Origin: Leucaena leucocephala
Taxonomy: Eukaryota > Streptophyta > Magnoliopsida > Fabales > Fabaceae
DNA: 64,000 nt
Assembly: GCA_037074615.1 (NCBI GenBank)
Contig: CM073558.1
Coordinates: 5,695,501-5,759,500 of the forward strand
Direction: 5' to 3'
The translations under genes were made by a program, and so were the position numbers. The notes beneath the pieces were generated by a model. That model worked only from the letters and a program-made list of their open reading frames with translations. It did not search any database and had not been told where the DNA came from. Below are positions 34,742 through 47,868 of the stretch, piece by piece (the stretch's first letter is position 1; the number at the start of each line of letters is the position of its first letter).

Positions 34742-35760
34742 ATTCGCCTAATATAACATTAAGACATTGAGTCGATAGCCTTTTTTTGTATGCTTAATTA
34801 TGACAAATTCTATTAAGTATTATATTAAAATTCAGATAGAATCAAATTGGCTAGTCAGAATAGTGACCAAATAAATCGATCACTTTATCAATCTGACAAT
34901 CATTTGAATCAAAATATAAGTGACTTAAGATCAACTCGATTGAACCAAAATTAACCATACATGTAACCTGATTAAATGAGTTAGATTTTATAGAAATGAA
35001 GTCAATTTGAGCTTTTAAAAAAAAAAAATACTTACATCTGTTCCCCTAATAAAACATTAAGGCACTCAGTCCGTAACATTTTTTCCTTATTTATTGCAAC
35101 TATTAAGGGACTGTTTGGATACAATTTTAGAAATAGGTTTATAAAAAAAGGGGGGGTTTTTTGGCAGCTTATAGAAAATGATTTTTGGAGAAAAGTTTAT
35201 AAAAAAAAGTGATTTTGAATAAATAAATGTTTGGATAGTTATTTTCAAAAATACTTTTATTATTGGTAAATTACGAAAATATAATAGATGAAAGGAGAGA
35301 TGAGAGATGAGAGAGGGTGTAAGAAAAAATAAGAGAGGGGGTATAAAAAAATTATAGGTAATATAGTAATTAGTTCATAAGTTATTTTATTATTCCATAA
35401 ACTATTCTGACCAACTTATCTAAAATTTTAGTTTTAAACTGTAGTTTAATTTAAAAATTTATTTAAATAAATATAATTATTTATTTTAAATTTTTTTAAA
35501 ATTTAAATTTTAAGCGTTGCCAAACACACTGTAAGTATTGTATTGAAATCTGGATGGGATGGTTGGACGAGTGACCCAATAATTCGGTTATTTTAATGGT
35601 CTAATCAATCACCTGAATTGAAAAATAATAAGTAAGTAATCAACATGTGATCAAACCAATTGTCTCAAAATTAACCCGGTCAACCAAGTTAAATTCTACA
35701 TATTTTTCTCCTTTTGAGTATGAAAACAAATTCATTTTGAGTTTTAAAAAATAGCAATAT
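34742..35760 (+). repeat. Tandem pair of an about 300-bp repeat, second copy split by a MITE
   Basis: Copy 1 (about 34742-35036) and copy 2 (about 35042-35106 plus 35532-35760) share CCTAATA.AACATTAAG, then TATTAAGTATT.TATT, then a segment with GTGACC.AATAAAT, then a tail of AATTTGAG or ATTTTGAG followed by TTTTAAAAAA. Copy 2 is interrupted at 35107-35531 by a family-H MITE. A third diverged relative lies near 43255-43430. Confidence 0.7.
35107..35531 (+). mobile_element. Short family-H MITE with TAA duplication
   Basis: Ends GGGACTGTTTGGATAC and, in reverse, CAGTGTGTTTGGCAAC form an inverted repeat. TAA flanks it at 35104-35106 and 35532-35534. Removing the element and one TAA restores the join seen in the neighbouring repeat copy at 34811-34826. 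This fits the Tourist/PIF-Harbinger class. Length 425 bp. Confidence 0.8.
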
Positions 35761-36964
35761 ATCATATTTTTATTTTTATTTTAATATTACTTTATATCAA
35801 TATTTTTTATATATTTTAATTATATTATATTATTTTTATCATGACCCATTTAACCCACATTCAACCCCTAACCCTCAGACAACAATGACCATCCAATTTT
35901 TAGTATCTTCTTGTAAGTAATTCTGAGTGCAAGAAAGCGGCAATAACTAGAAGAAGTTTTTTCTAATATAATTTTTTTTTCTAAGTGCAAGACCCAAATT
36001 CAACATCTTATACTTAAAGATTAAGATTGTTGAGTTCCTTATCATTCAACCTCCCCATCTATGCTAACATAATAAAAATTTTAAAAATTGTTCAATACAA
36101 CCATTTATAAAATATAAATAAATCAAATTCCTTTGATGTATAATTTTATTCATCAATTATTAATTTAATTATCTTAAGTATAGTTGAAAATTTATAAAGA
36201 CCATATAATGTATAAGAAAGGTCTTCTTCTATGTTTAAATTTTATGAATAGAAAAATGTATGTTAAAAATAGGCTCACACATCTCACCTCAGACTAGTCA
36301 AGATGTAATATGTATACTTAATATTTAAGGGCCTCATGCAAAAATATATAATTATATATTTTATGTGATTTGTTGTGTCAACTATTAAAATAACCATACA
36401 CATTTCTATATCTTATTATATAATGTTCATATAAAACAAAACAACAAAAAAAAATATTTTTGGGATTAATTAATTCACTGAGAAGAAATATTATATTATT
36501 TATATGTCTTGTATATTAACTATAAAAAATGATATTTAAACCAGAGGATAAAAAATAGGGAGAATTGGGGAAAATCCCTATTTATAAATTTAATTTAGTA
36601 AGAAGGAATTGATTAATTTTTATACATATAGATGATATTTTATAAATTTTGTACATACAAAATACCACTACTTTTGTGCTTTGCTCCAATTACATTTTTA
36701 ATTGAAACTTTTTTCTTAATTTTACCTTAAAAATACCTTATTCCCACATTCCAACCCAGAGTAATTAAGGGTATTCCTATAGAGTTACTAGAATTGTTTC
36801 TTCCTAGTAATTAAGAATATTTTGCAAATAATAATATTGTAAATCATATGGTTCCTTGATAAAGTCTTCGCTGGTTCAACAGCTAGAGACGCGTTTCAAC
36901 AATGATTGTTGCCTGATAATATTTATTAGTAGTGTTTTAATGCGTTTAATAGTAATCCATACGT

Positions 36965-37187
36965 GTTTTTTAGTATAAGATATAATGAATTTTTTTAAAT
37001 AAATTAATAAAATTAAATAAATAATTAATTATTATTAAATCAAACATGTAAAGATAAATTTATATAATATACCTTTTAATATATTAAAATAAATTAATTA
37101 ATTTTTATATTAATTATAATTAACTGATTTATTTAATTTTTTAATATATTCATATAGTTAATTTTATATTAAGAAAGGAAGGTAGTA
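36965..37187. mobile_element. Stowaway-like MITE, family S
   Basis: The right end, read in reverse as TACTACCTTCCTTTCTTAAT, matches family S. The interior has the TTAATTATAATTAACTGATT core in reverse. The left end is eroded. Confidence 0.55.
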
Positions 37188-37529
37188 TTGATTTATAAAT
37201 AATATTATTTATTAAAAATTTTATACTATATAGATACACATATAATATAGGTGTATATATTTCTATATATATTAAACTAAATTATAAAAAATTATTGTTT
37301 TAAATTTTGATCTGAGTTCCTTGCTGTTTTTGGTGCTAGGCTGCTAGAGCATTTGAACTTGAAAGTTGAAGCCTGTATGCAACTTTCCTACCTATTATAT
37401 TTGCATAAATTCTGATTTAGGTTCGATATTAACATATTTGTTTGTGTGAGTAAAAAAATTTAAATTAAGACCCTTTGAATTATATTTGGCCAATATAGAT
37501 TTTATCGATTCCCCAGTTCCGAAAAAGGA

Positions 37530-37800
37530 GAGGGACATGAGGGGTCATGGGAACTTGTGAAGGGGGCCCACATGTGGCTGTGGTGCCGTGGAGAGGTGGG
37601 CGGGGTGACCCTTGTTTTAAGGAATGCTATCCATTTCTCTCCCTATTTTATTTTGGGTTCGGCGTTTTTCAGTTTATGGGTCCCACTCGCATCATCTCCC
37701 TTACGTGTCTCTTCCCCCCTTTCTCTACATCTCGATCTTCTTTTTCCCTCTCTTCCCCACGCGCCGTCTTCACGCTCCAAAGAATCACCTTGTTTTCTTA
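37530..37800. promoter_or_regulatory. GC-richer island with two class I TCP-type sites
   Basis: Inside an AT-rich desert this stretch has GGGCCCAC (37564-37571) and GGTCCCAC (37679-37686), both matching GGNCCCAC. Overlapping frames of 60-84 codons exist but none resembles a known protein. It could be a distal element, a short transcript or transposon cargo. Confidence 0.3.
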
Positions 37801-37835
37801 ATTCTATGTAACCAAATTGGCTAATGACAAATAAT

Positions 37836-38330
37836 GAGTTCATTTAGATAATATTTTAGAAATAAATTTATAAAAAAAAATTTTAGATAGCTTATAAAAA
37901 ATGATTTTTAGATAAAAATTTATAAAAAAAATATGATTTTAAATAAATAAGTGTTTAAATAGTTATTTCTAAAAATAATTTTATTATTAGTAAATTATAA
38001 AAAATGATATGAGTATTAAATAAGGAGAGATAAGATAGGAGATAGGGTGTAAGAAAGAAAAAAGAGAAAAAGTAAGAGAGATGAGAGAGGGTGTAAGAAA
38101 AAGTATGAGAGATAGTGTAAGAAAAAGTAAGGATAATATAGTAATTAATTATTTCATAAACTTTTTTACTGTTCCATAAGCTACTCTGACCAGCTTATCT
38201 AAAATCTTAGTTTTAAACTATAGTTTAATCCAAAAATACATTTAAACAAATATAGCTATTTATTTTAAAATTTCTCTAAACTTAAATTTTAAACTAAATC
38301 TAAATTTTAAACCTAAATTTGCCTATTTGG
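37836..38330 (+). mobile_element. Family-H MITE, eroded
   Basis: It follows 35107-35531 closely: TTTTAGAAATA..TTTATAAAAAA, GCTTATA.AAAATGATTTTT, a GAGAGGGTGTAAGAAA segment and CCATAAGCTACTCTGACCA. The ends are degraded and no target duplication is clear. Confidence 0.6.
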
Positions 38331-41300
38331 CACAATATCCTGAGCCAACGTTCTCATTCATTATGCCAAAATAAAGTGGTATATGTGGTGAATAAAATAT
38401 GATCAAGTTAATAAAAAATTGACTTATAGATAATCTATAAAATTATAAATTCAAATTTTATTATAAATATAAAGATATTATTTATAGATAATTTATAAGT
38501 GTTATTTAAAGTTAAAAATATATTTTAATTTTGATAATTCCTCAAGGTTCAAATTACCTAATTTTTTACTAAAAAAAAAAAAATCGGCATGTGGGTTGGG
38601 ATATGGAAGCTAAAAGCAGTATAATTATTAAGAGACGCCGAAATATTAGGTGGGTATTATCTCTCCATAAGAGGCAAATAACTAATTAGTGTATTTGAAC
38701 TAAAAGGATGTAGTTAGACATTAGAATCAATAAATATATTATAAATTAAAATTGTCTTTTTAAAAATAGTGCCTTCTTTTCAAAATTGACTGGTGGCTTA
38801 TGTATTTATTGATGAATGATTTCTCTCCTCTATTTAATGATATATGGTATTTAAGAAATATTTTAGTAAATACACCAAATATCAACCCTTTTCAACTTTT
38901 GGCTAAAAAAAAAATTAGCTTAACTTTGTAATTGTGGGTTCAATTTCACTTACAACATTAAATTATTAGTATATATTTCTCTAATTGAGGGGGGGAAACC
39001 AAGAAAGAAGCCCCAAAAAAATCTAAAAAGCATATTCTTCTCTTCAAAATCTCTTCACATTATAGAAATTAAAATTTTGAAAGAGCCCTATGCCACTTTT
39101 TCTTTCTTCTTATTATCCAAATAGAAGATAGTCTATTTTCTCTCCAATATTTTCCTCTTGTCTTGTCTTCACCAACTTTTCTCTCCATCTAAATAACGAG
39201 TTACATATTAGATTATGTTTGTAGAGGGAACACTTTTTTTTAGCTTACTATGGGTTCCAACAGCTTGAAATTTGATAGTGAATTGTCTTGGCAAAGCTTT
39301 TTGTAAGGAAAATATATCGCTCTATTGGATGAGATCTTATAACTTATTATAACCATCTCCTCCTCTAGTTCGCCATTTTCAATTAATCTTGATTTCTTCT
39401 AATCTTGGATGGAGTTTATTTATTTTTGATATATCTATATGATTAAATTATATTTAAATAATAATGTCAGATTTAATTAGGAATAACTCTCTCAAAAATA
39501 TTGACTGGATTCACACAAGCATATATGTGTGATTTTATTTTATAATAAAAATTCCTTTTTTTTAGGAAACAACTACAAATAATAATAATGATAATTAATA
39601 TAAACTTGAAAAAGAAAAAAGAAAGAAAGAAAAGGTGACATAAAATGCTGTCCCTTCTCTATGGTGCTTTTGCGACTTTGGAATATTCGTTGGGTTGCCC
39701 CAATATCATATATCATATGCCACTTCATCGTTAATTCATTAATTTAATCTTGCATAATGTAAATGTTTACTTTCAGTTCATTTTCTTTCATTCACTAACA
39801 TCATAGTTTTGCATGATCCATCAATTTCAATTATATATTCAATAATAAAAGTATTCACCAGAAAAATTATACATTTGACATTAGTATTAAACTAAACAAA
39901 AAGAATATTGTTCCTAAAAATAATGTTGAAAACACTTGTAAAAAAACATAGTTTGAGTTGTGACTGACTGAGAATATTGTCTTTTAAAGTAATTTTGCTG
40001 GACAACGTACAATAAGAGATGATTAATTAAACGATTAAACAAACCGTTCAAAGAAGGTTAGTTTGTGTTAAATCTGTTGTTGTGTATATAAGCCCACTTC
40101 TCTTCTTAACCACTTTATTAATCCAAGTTCACAATTTAGTATATAAACACCCAAGGGTTCATTTAATTTGAGCAGTGAGACTTATTTTAATACACACACA
40201 AGAACTACCAACTAAAATAAATAATATATATTTACATTTTATATAATTTAGGTTTCCCCTTTTTCTTAAGCCGGAAAAGAGGTATTTCATTGTAAAATAA
40301 ATGTACAATATCATCCCTTCACAATTACCACTTCCTTCAAATTGAAGGTATGATTAGATTCTTATTTTTTTTCAAAAAAGTGTACATTTATTCCTTAATT
40401 TTATAAAGTGTTTTTGTACTTTTTTAACCTTAACATTATTTATTTCATTAACAAAAAAATGTAGGCTTTGAAATCTTAATTATTACCAAAATATTCACAA
40501 ATGTTGACATATTAAGTCTAATTTTTTAAAATAATAATTATTGACACCAAATATATCATCATTTCAAATTAGCAGTGTTAGGGTTAAAGAAATAAAAAGA
40601 TCCTTTATAAAATTAAGTGACAAACTAAAATCTTGTATACAGATATAGGACCAAATGTGTAGTTTTGCATTTTTTTCCCCCCAACCTTTTTGTCTGTTAA
40701 AATATTCCTTAATTATCATGATTGTTGATACAGACACTTCTTTCCTTTTCCACACACACACACATGTAAGCTGGAGGAGAAAAGTTAAAAGAAGAGACTA
40801 CATTGTTAAGAGGTCCCATGATGTCTCCCCAAGTACATGTTATTCATGATTTGATGTTAATATTTTTTTTTCCGTTTTAAATAGGACCATTTCATGATTT
40901 GATGTCATTTTTTCCCTTCTTAATTAGTCTTTCTTCTAATATCTAAATAAGCAATTACAAAGCGTGCAATGATCGATTATTATTGATACAAATTAATTAC
41001 TTGAATCATTTTTTAAAAAAAATATGAGAACCTATCGTTTTATGATTTTTCATTATTTAAAGATTCATGTTCTTTTAAATTTAAAATAAAAAAATTAAGG
41101 ATATGATATATGCTTTGTTGCTTTTGATATAAAAGTAAAAATTACCCTTTACAATTTTGCTTGTAATGAACAATTATATTTTTCATCAACTAGATGAGGG
41201 CTTGTACATTGTAAATAATTCGAGAAATGAACCATAAGACAAAGGGGGCATCTACAAAGTATTATGGAATTAAGTTTTTGTAAAGTGATCTAAATTGCTC

Positions 41301-41540
41301 TTATGTGTAAGGAAAAAAAACCGCCCTCTATTGCCCTCCGTCAGAGCTTCAACACTGACAACCGGAGAATTTTCTATTAACAAGGTGGCCAATGTAGAAT
41401 TTGATCATACTAACTTCTGGTTTCCCGAAAGTTATATGATCATTGGGCCAATTAGGCATCTTATATAATGACTTCAACGATTAACAACGGTAGTTATATG
41501 AAATGGCACACTTTATCAGTAAAGAGTACTTTCTTAAACC

Positions 41541-41792
41541 CATCATCTATTAGTTCAATTGGTAAAAAGATAAAATAAGAAATTATTTAAAACGTATTCG
41601 ATCCCTAAGGAGTACAATTTTATTGTGGTTTCAATGAAACATCATACTTCCTAAGTGTTTAAATTTACATCTGAGAGTAATAGACGGTTATTCATACCCG
41701 ACATTAGTATTACCTAATAGGAAGGGAGATTTCGCTCTGCCCTTAGATTATAGGTGAGTCCAACTATTTTAAAAAAAATTGTATAAAAAAAA
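41541..41792 (+). mobile_element. tRNA-derived SINE, family U, copy 1
   Basis: An A-box region TAGTTCAATTGGTAAAAAG, a B-box region CGTATTCGATCCC and an end ATTGTATAAAAAAAA are in the order of a tRNA-derived SINE. Near the 3' end lies TATAGGTGAGTCCAAC, shared with the copies at 53.1 and 58.6 kb. Confidence 0.65.
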
Positions 41793-44700
41793 TAGAGAGC
41801 GCTCTCTTAAAATTTAGCTTCTAAGTTCTATGTATTAGTAAATCAATGGCTACTTTTACTTTAAGAAATAATAACTTTATTTATATAAAATGAAAACAAC
41901 AATTTAAACAGTGACAACTTCTCTTTTAAAATTTAAATTCTAGGTTTTTTAAGTGTTAGTAGATTAGTGACTACTTTGCTTTAAAATATATTATCTCTTA
42001 TCTTTAATATAAGATCTATTTAACTAATTATTTAATTTAATTATTTGTAATGATTATGTGTTTATTTTTCTAAAATATCGCTCTAATTATATGCATTTGA
42101 AGTAGATTCCCCCTTAATATATGAAATTATATAGGAATATTTTTGAAAAAAAATTACAACTTTAGGAGACAAAGTGGATTAAAGTATTATATTTAAAATT
42201 AAAATAGACTCCCTAGAGGGAGTAACAACTTAAGTTATATAAAACGAAAGCAACAATTAAACGTAACAACTACTCTTTTCAAAATTCAATTTATAGTTTT
42301 TAAAGTTTTAATAGATCAAATGACTATTTTAAAAAATAACTTTAATGATATGAAATAACAACAACAATTTCAATAATCACAATTACTCTTTTGTGATTTG
42401 ATAGCGATTAACTTGATCTGATTATATGTGCAACTAAATTAAAAAGTCAAGTAATCACACAACTTATTTATAAAATTGTCATCCATTATATAACCTTTTT
42501 ATACATTTGTCTTGAAAAATATTAAATATGATGAAATTATATATATATATATATAGACACATATACGACAGGGTTTATGTCTAGCTAGCAAAATAATTAG
42601 TTTTTTATAATATGACAAACTAATACTTATATTTAATATTTGATATATTATTGAGGAAGATACCTATATCTAGCAAAAAAAAATTATATTATATATATAC
42701 CAATTGTAAATAAATAAATTTTTCGAAAAAGAAAAAATGAGGGAGGGGGGCGTGCAGTGTTGACCGAGTGCATGGTGGAAGAAGGTGTAGGTTGAATGGC
42801 GAACCAAGGCGTGTGGGCATAATTGGCTAATTGCATGCAATGTGCTTTCCCCTCTGACACTATTCACTCCTCTCTCAGCCTTGTGTTCCACTCCCCATAT
42901 CTCTCTCTTTACTTCATATCCTTTCTTTGGATTCTCTCCCCCCTCTCTCTCTCCCCCTCATATTTAAATTTTATACTATTCCACTTGCCATCTACCATTT
43001 GGCTAATTATATTTTTAATTAGATTAAATAAGTTAGTTAATATATTAATTTTTAAAAAATACTATAGTAATCTTCATTGCACTCACCATCTTCTTCTTTT
43101 ATTTAATTATTATTTAGGGAGTATCAATAAAAGTAATTTAAGGAAAAATTAATAAATATAGGAAATATCTCATATTTAATATTAAAATCAACTTTTCAAT
43201 TATATCATATATTAATAATATGAGAAGTATATGAGATAGAATTTATGTATGTTGTGCCATATAAAATCCAACTCATACCAGTTGGTCAGATTAACGAGCT
43301 AGTGAATTAATTTTCTAATTAATTTGATTAAAAAATTTGAATTTGTCAATCGGATTAAATGTTTAATTTTTTCTTTACTGAGCATAAAGTATAATCATTT
43401 TAAGATTTAAAAAAAAACAAATAGCAATGCTCCTAACTCTTACTTTATTAGATTATATGTAATTTATACATTAATTAGAGTACCACTACTTCAATTGGTT
43501 CAATAATCCTTGGTCTAATTTACAAGAACTTACGTGGAGGGTGGCAAGAAAATTCGGTGGAAGAAGCTTATGAGGTTGGATCATTGATATGATCGCACCG
43601 TTGTCTTGATAGGAACTGATAATCTGCAAGAGAGATGAGAAGATAATATAATAGGTAAAGAAGAAGCTTAGTGACTGGTTGAATGGAGAATCTAATTATT
43701 TAGTTATTTGGTTTTTTATTTAATTAATCGAGTGTCACCACCGGGAATAACGGTGTGCTACCACGCTTCCATGTTACTTTCTTCCTTCTTATCTCTCCCC
43801 TTTAATTTAATTCTTTAATTGCAGCAGGTACCAAATCGAAAGCGATGTTATTATTTTTAATTTTTTTCCCATATAGGTGAGTTGTAATTTAAAGATATAA
43901 TAAGGGCATGAAATTGGAGTAGTACATAATCAGAATATTGAGATAGATATATAATTATACAAAAAAATTATAATAAACATATATAAAAGAAATTGGCTTG
44001 ATGCCTATTGAGAAAATATAGTAAAAAATTATTTGAGATTTTTTGAATATATACATACAAAGAAAACTGCTAGGAAGCTATAATAAATAGGTAGATTAGA
44101 TATTATAGAATTTTTTAGAAAGAGATAAAAGAAGATCAAAGAAAATACTAATTATTAAAAAAATTAACTGTTGATAGAATCTAATAATATTATATGACCT
44201 ATGTAACTAATTATATTTAATGAGACAATATTTATTGTTGTAAATATTTAGATGATTTGAATTTTGATGGATATTAGGGTTAATGTAGGTATTATATGAC
44301 TCAAAAAATATTTATATATAATATACACAAATTATATACTTATAAACACTATTGTAAATGAAGAGTTAAACACATTGTTCTGGTAGAATATATTGAACCA
44401 ACAAGAAGGTCTCTCTCGCTAACTCTCTCTCTCACTAAAACGTACGCAAACAAAACAAACAATTATTTAATTACTAATTAAACTAAATGGCAGGCTAGGG
44501 CACGCCTTATGATATATAATAATCCAACAAAAAGCATTGCTTTTATTATTTTTGCAGTCAACGATTCCTCTCACCAACTCTTTTCCCTGCTTGTGATCAA
44601 ATCCAAGTTTCTTCATCATCACAAATATTCTTATCTATTTTCATGTATCTCGGGTGTAATTTCATCAAAGTTTCTTTTCAATTTCATTTTATTTTATTTC

Positions 44701-45331
44701 TGCGCCAAATTAATTATTTAAATATCAAAACCTATACAGAGATATGCCTATAATGAAGAGGAGGGGAATGGGGGGGGAAATCAATTTTTTAGGAAAATTT
44801 TCGATCTCTCTAGTGATGAAATACTCTTCCATAATTAATGGACACTGAACTTAGAAGATTATTGCTAATAATATACCTGAATTATTATTCTTTTTTTGTA
44901 ATTTTGTTTTTCTCATATATTAATTTACTTAGTTAACGTATTGGATAATTTATTCACTTTAATCACTTAAGTAACACATTTTCTCTCAATGTCTCCTTCA
45001 GAACAGATTACAGAATATTGGATGAGTACTAGGCAAATAGTAGGCAATTATATGTATACATGTTGGATTTGATATGGAGATCTTTTCAGAGGTAGACCTC
45101 TTCTCAAGATCACCCTCAAGACAATATTGTGTATAAATTATGTTCAAAGAGCTATTCCTATTATGCGACCAAAATATTCAAATCTGACTGGATATCAGAA
45201 ACTCTTTTAATCCTATTTATAAGCTACTCGAAGGATGTTTCACATAAACTAAGAAAAAATTTAAATTTCATTAACTCTTTCTTAAAATTTAACAAAATTT
45301 TAACTTTATACCTATTTAATTTAATATACAT

Positions 45332-45588
45332 TACCACTCTATTTCTATATAAGTCACTTCCTTACAGGAGAAAAATTTAGTCCTAAATATAAGTCACTTA
45401 TAGGATAATTAATGATTTTTTTTTAATTTTACCCCTATTGAATATAAGTCATTTGTAAGGTAATTAATACCTTTTTTTTTCTATACCCTTTCTTTTTAGT
45501 GCAAATGTAAATTTTTTTTATCAATTTATGTATTCCTTAGTATGTGAAAATGAGATACAAGTGACTTGTATATAAAAACATAGTAGTA
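45332..45588. mobile_element. Stowaway-like MITE with an internal echo of its end
   Basis: The left end TACCACTCTATTTCTATATA and the right end, in reverse TACTACTATGTTTTTATATA, form an inverted repeat that continues into AAGTCACTT. Inside, AATATAAGTCACTTATAGG and AATATAAGTCATTTGTAAGG repeat the arm twice more. Confidence 0.6.
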
Positions 45589-46951
45589 TACCCATGATAA
45601 AAAGGTTAAAGATAAAATTATACATTTATATAAAAAAATTAAAGATATAATTTACAAATATGACAAATTCATTCTCTCCTCCTACCCAATAAATAGGATT
45701 AAATGATTAGTTGCTAAGAGAGAGAAGGAATTTATCGGGCATTTATGAACCCGCATGTTTAACTCCATAAATTTCTTCAAAAGTAGAGCTATCCGTCAAT
45801 CCCTAATACATATTCCTCTTGTTTAATAAACATGGTATTGAATTTTTCGTTAATTAAAGGAAAAAACACTGTTTTAAGTTGTTTGCGTCGTGTTAGGGTT
45901 AGGTGAGAATCTGAAGATTCCATAAGTTTCAGATTATATGCCACACCAAGACAAGGATTAATACAAAATATACTCTTTCAAATTTCAATGACCTAATACT
46001 GTGACAACATCCGCAAGGTGTTGTAATTAGATTATCACATTAATAAATTGTCCATTCATTTAAAAAATAATAATGAAAATCAACTTACTAGCGAGTTTAA
46101 TTTGCATGGTTCCCAAGGTTAATTTATGAACTGGTCAATGAATTGAGAGGTCCATACATATATATTGCAAATTTATAATGAAGTTGAACCAATAATTCCC
46201 AACTTTTTGATCCAACCTTTTACGCAAATGAACAGCTTTTAACTTTCACAGATCAGCAATTAATAATTAACACACACACACACACACACACACTATTCTA
46301 ACAAAGATTCATGTACGTAGTTGCGCAACGTTTGTGAGAAGCCATAAGCCATCATCGGCAAAATTTTATGAAGCTACACGTGTCTGTGTAAAGCTGAACT
46401 GAAACTCCACAACTTTCAAAAGTTGTTAATTTTTCAGTCATTGTTAAAGCTGATTGAAACACCAATAATACAACTCTTTTCATTTAACAACGTTCGTTTA
46501 GTTCACTGAATTTGTTAATAAATTAAGGGTTATAGCCAACTTTTAGGTGCATGTTTCAGATTATTACGCATTAATAATCCATTAGTTATGTCACATATAA
46601 AAAACCTTAAATATGACAGCCTTAAAATACATATATATACTGAATTAATCACGTACACATAAAGTCACCCTTGTTTCAAAATTTGAAGTCTTTATAATTA
46701 TTTAACATAATATAAAAATAGTGAGGAATTGAATGATTAAATGTGTTTCTGTGTATGTGTGTATGTTGGGAGTCAAGTTTTTGGATAAAGAAAAAATGAT
46801 GTATATAAGGAGAAAACGACCAATGAACTTAATGTCTTAAGATTTTGGGCCAAAGTATGGTATGAATAGAAATTCATCTTTCTCTCTATATATATATTCT
46901 TAAATTCTAATAAAATAGACAGAAGCCTCCACTGTGTGTTTAAATTAGGAT

Positions 46952-47868
46952 CACTACTAGAAAATATAGATCTTATGACTATTAAAAATGACTTTCAATG
47001 GTAATAAGTTAAAGAATTTCATGACAGATTTGTAATCGCTTTAGAAAGTGACTTTCAATAGTAGTTATACTATTAACTGCTGTTAAAAGTAACTAGGAGA
47101 ACAATCACCGTCATCCACCATGGCCACCTCGACCAACCTTGTTGAAAGTATCATATTAGATTTAGAAGAAATAGAAGATATTCTAGAAAATTTGAATACT
47201 CAGAAGTTTCTGCTATTGAAACTATTCGAATTCCTTCTGATAAGATTTGTACAATACCACCCACGAACAACTACCACGACCATCGTAACCGAGAGTATCG
47301 GACCAAATCTAGAAAAGAAGTCAAAGATCTTGTAGACAAGTTGAAGATCTAGAAATTTCTGCCATTAAAACTCTTCGAGCTCCTTTTGATAATATGGCAA
47401 AGAGATCTCAATGAGTGCAACATTGAAGGAGTGAAGAGAAAGATGATAAAAAAAACTTCCAAATGGCAATGGCGAACACAATAGCAACATAATAGGTGGT
47501 AACGCCAGAAACTAAAGGAAATTATCGATATTTAGTTATCGTTAAAATCTAGAGTGGAGTAAGATAGAGTAATTATGAAATTGTTAATCACAATAAAATT
47601 TTAAAATTTTAAAAATATTTAACGGCAATTTTTTTTTAAAAATAACCGTTAAAAGTAAACTTTCATGATAAAATTTTAAAAATATTTAATAGAAATTTTG
47701 CCATAAAAAAAATTTTAACAACATTTTTTTAAATAATTGCCGTTAAAAAAACTTTTTAGGATTTTTTTAAAAACTATTGTTAAATAAAAATACCACTACT
47801 TTTTTAATGGCATTTTCTCATTAAATCACTTAAAAGTATAGTCATGAAAGCTACATGTTCTAGGAGTG
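46952..47868 (+). mobile_element. Non-autonomous CACTA (En/Spm) element
   Basis: The left end CACTACTAGAAAATATAG and the right end, in reverse CACTCCTAGAACATGTAG, are inverted repeats. They extend through a shared ATGACTAT. The 3-bp duplication GAT lies at 46949-46951 and 47869-47871. CACTA ends with a 3-bp duplication define this superfamily. Subterminal motifs such as AACGGCAATT and AACCGTTAAAA recur. The interior (about 47090-47470) is less AT-rich, holds a 71-codon frame (47120-47335) and a duplicated segment. No transposase is present, so movement would need an enzyme from elsewhere. Confidence 0.85.

Larger units (their letters stand above)
35761..46951. other. Gene desert upstream of AHL; repeats only
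   Basis: No protein-coding gene could be supported over these 11 kb. Listed separately are a family-S MITE, a family-H MITE, a SINE, a MITE at 45.3 kb and a GC-richer island at 37.5 kb. Two more GC-richer patches occur at about 42740-42900 and 43530-43800. (CA)n is at 46270-46293. Frames at 42823-43152, 44509-44721 and 45129-45380 have no domain or splice support. Confidence 0.5.

Noticed and set aside
47120..47335. 71-codon frame as a host gene
   Set aside because: It lies inside the CACTA element and has no recognised domain; treated as cargo.
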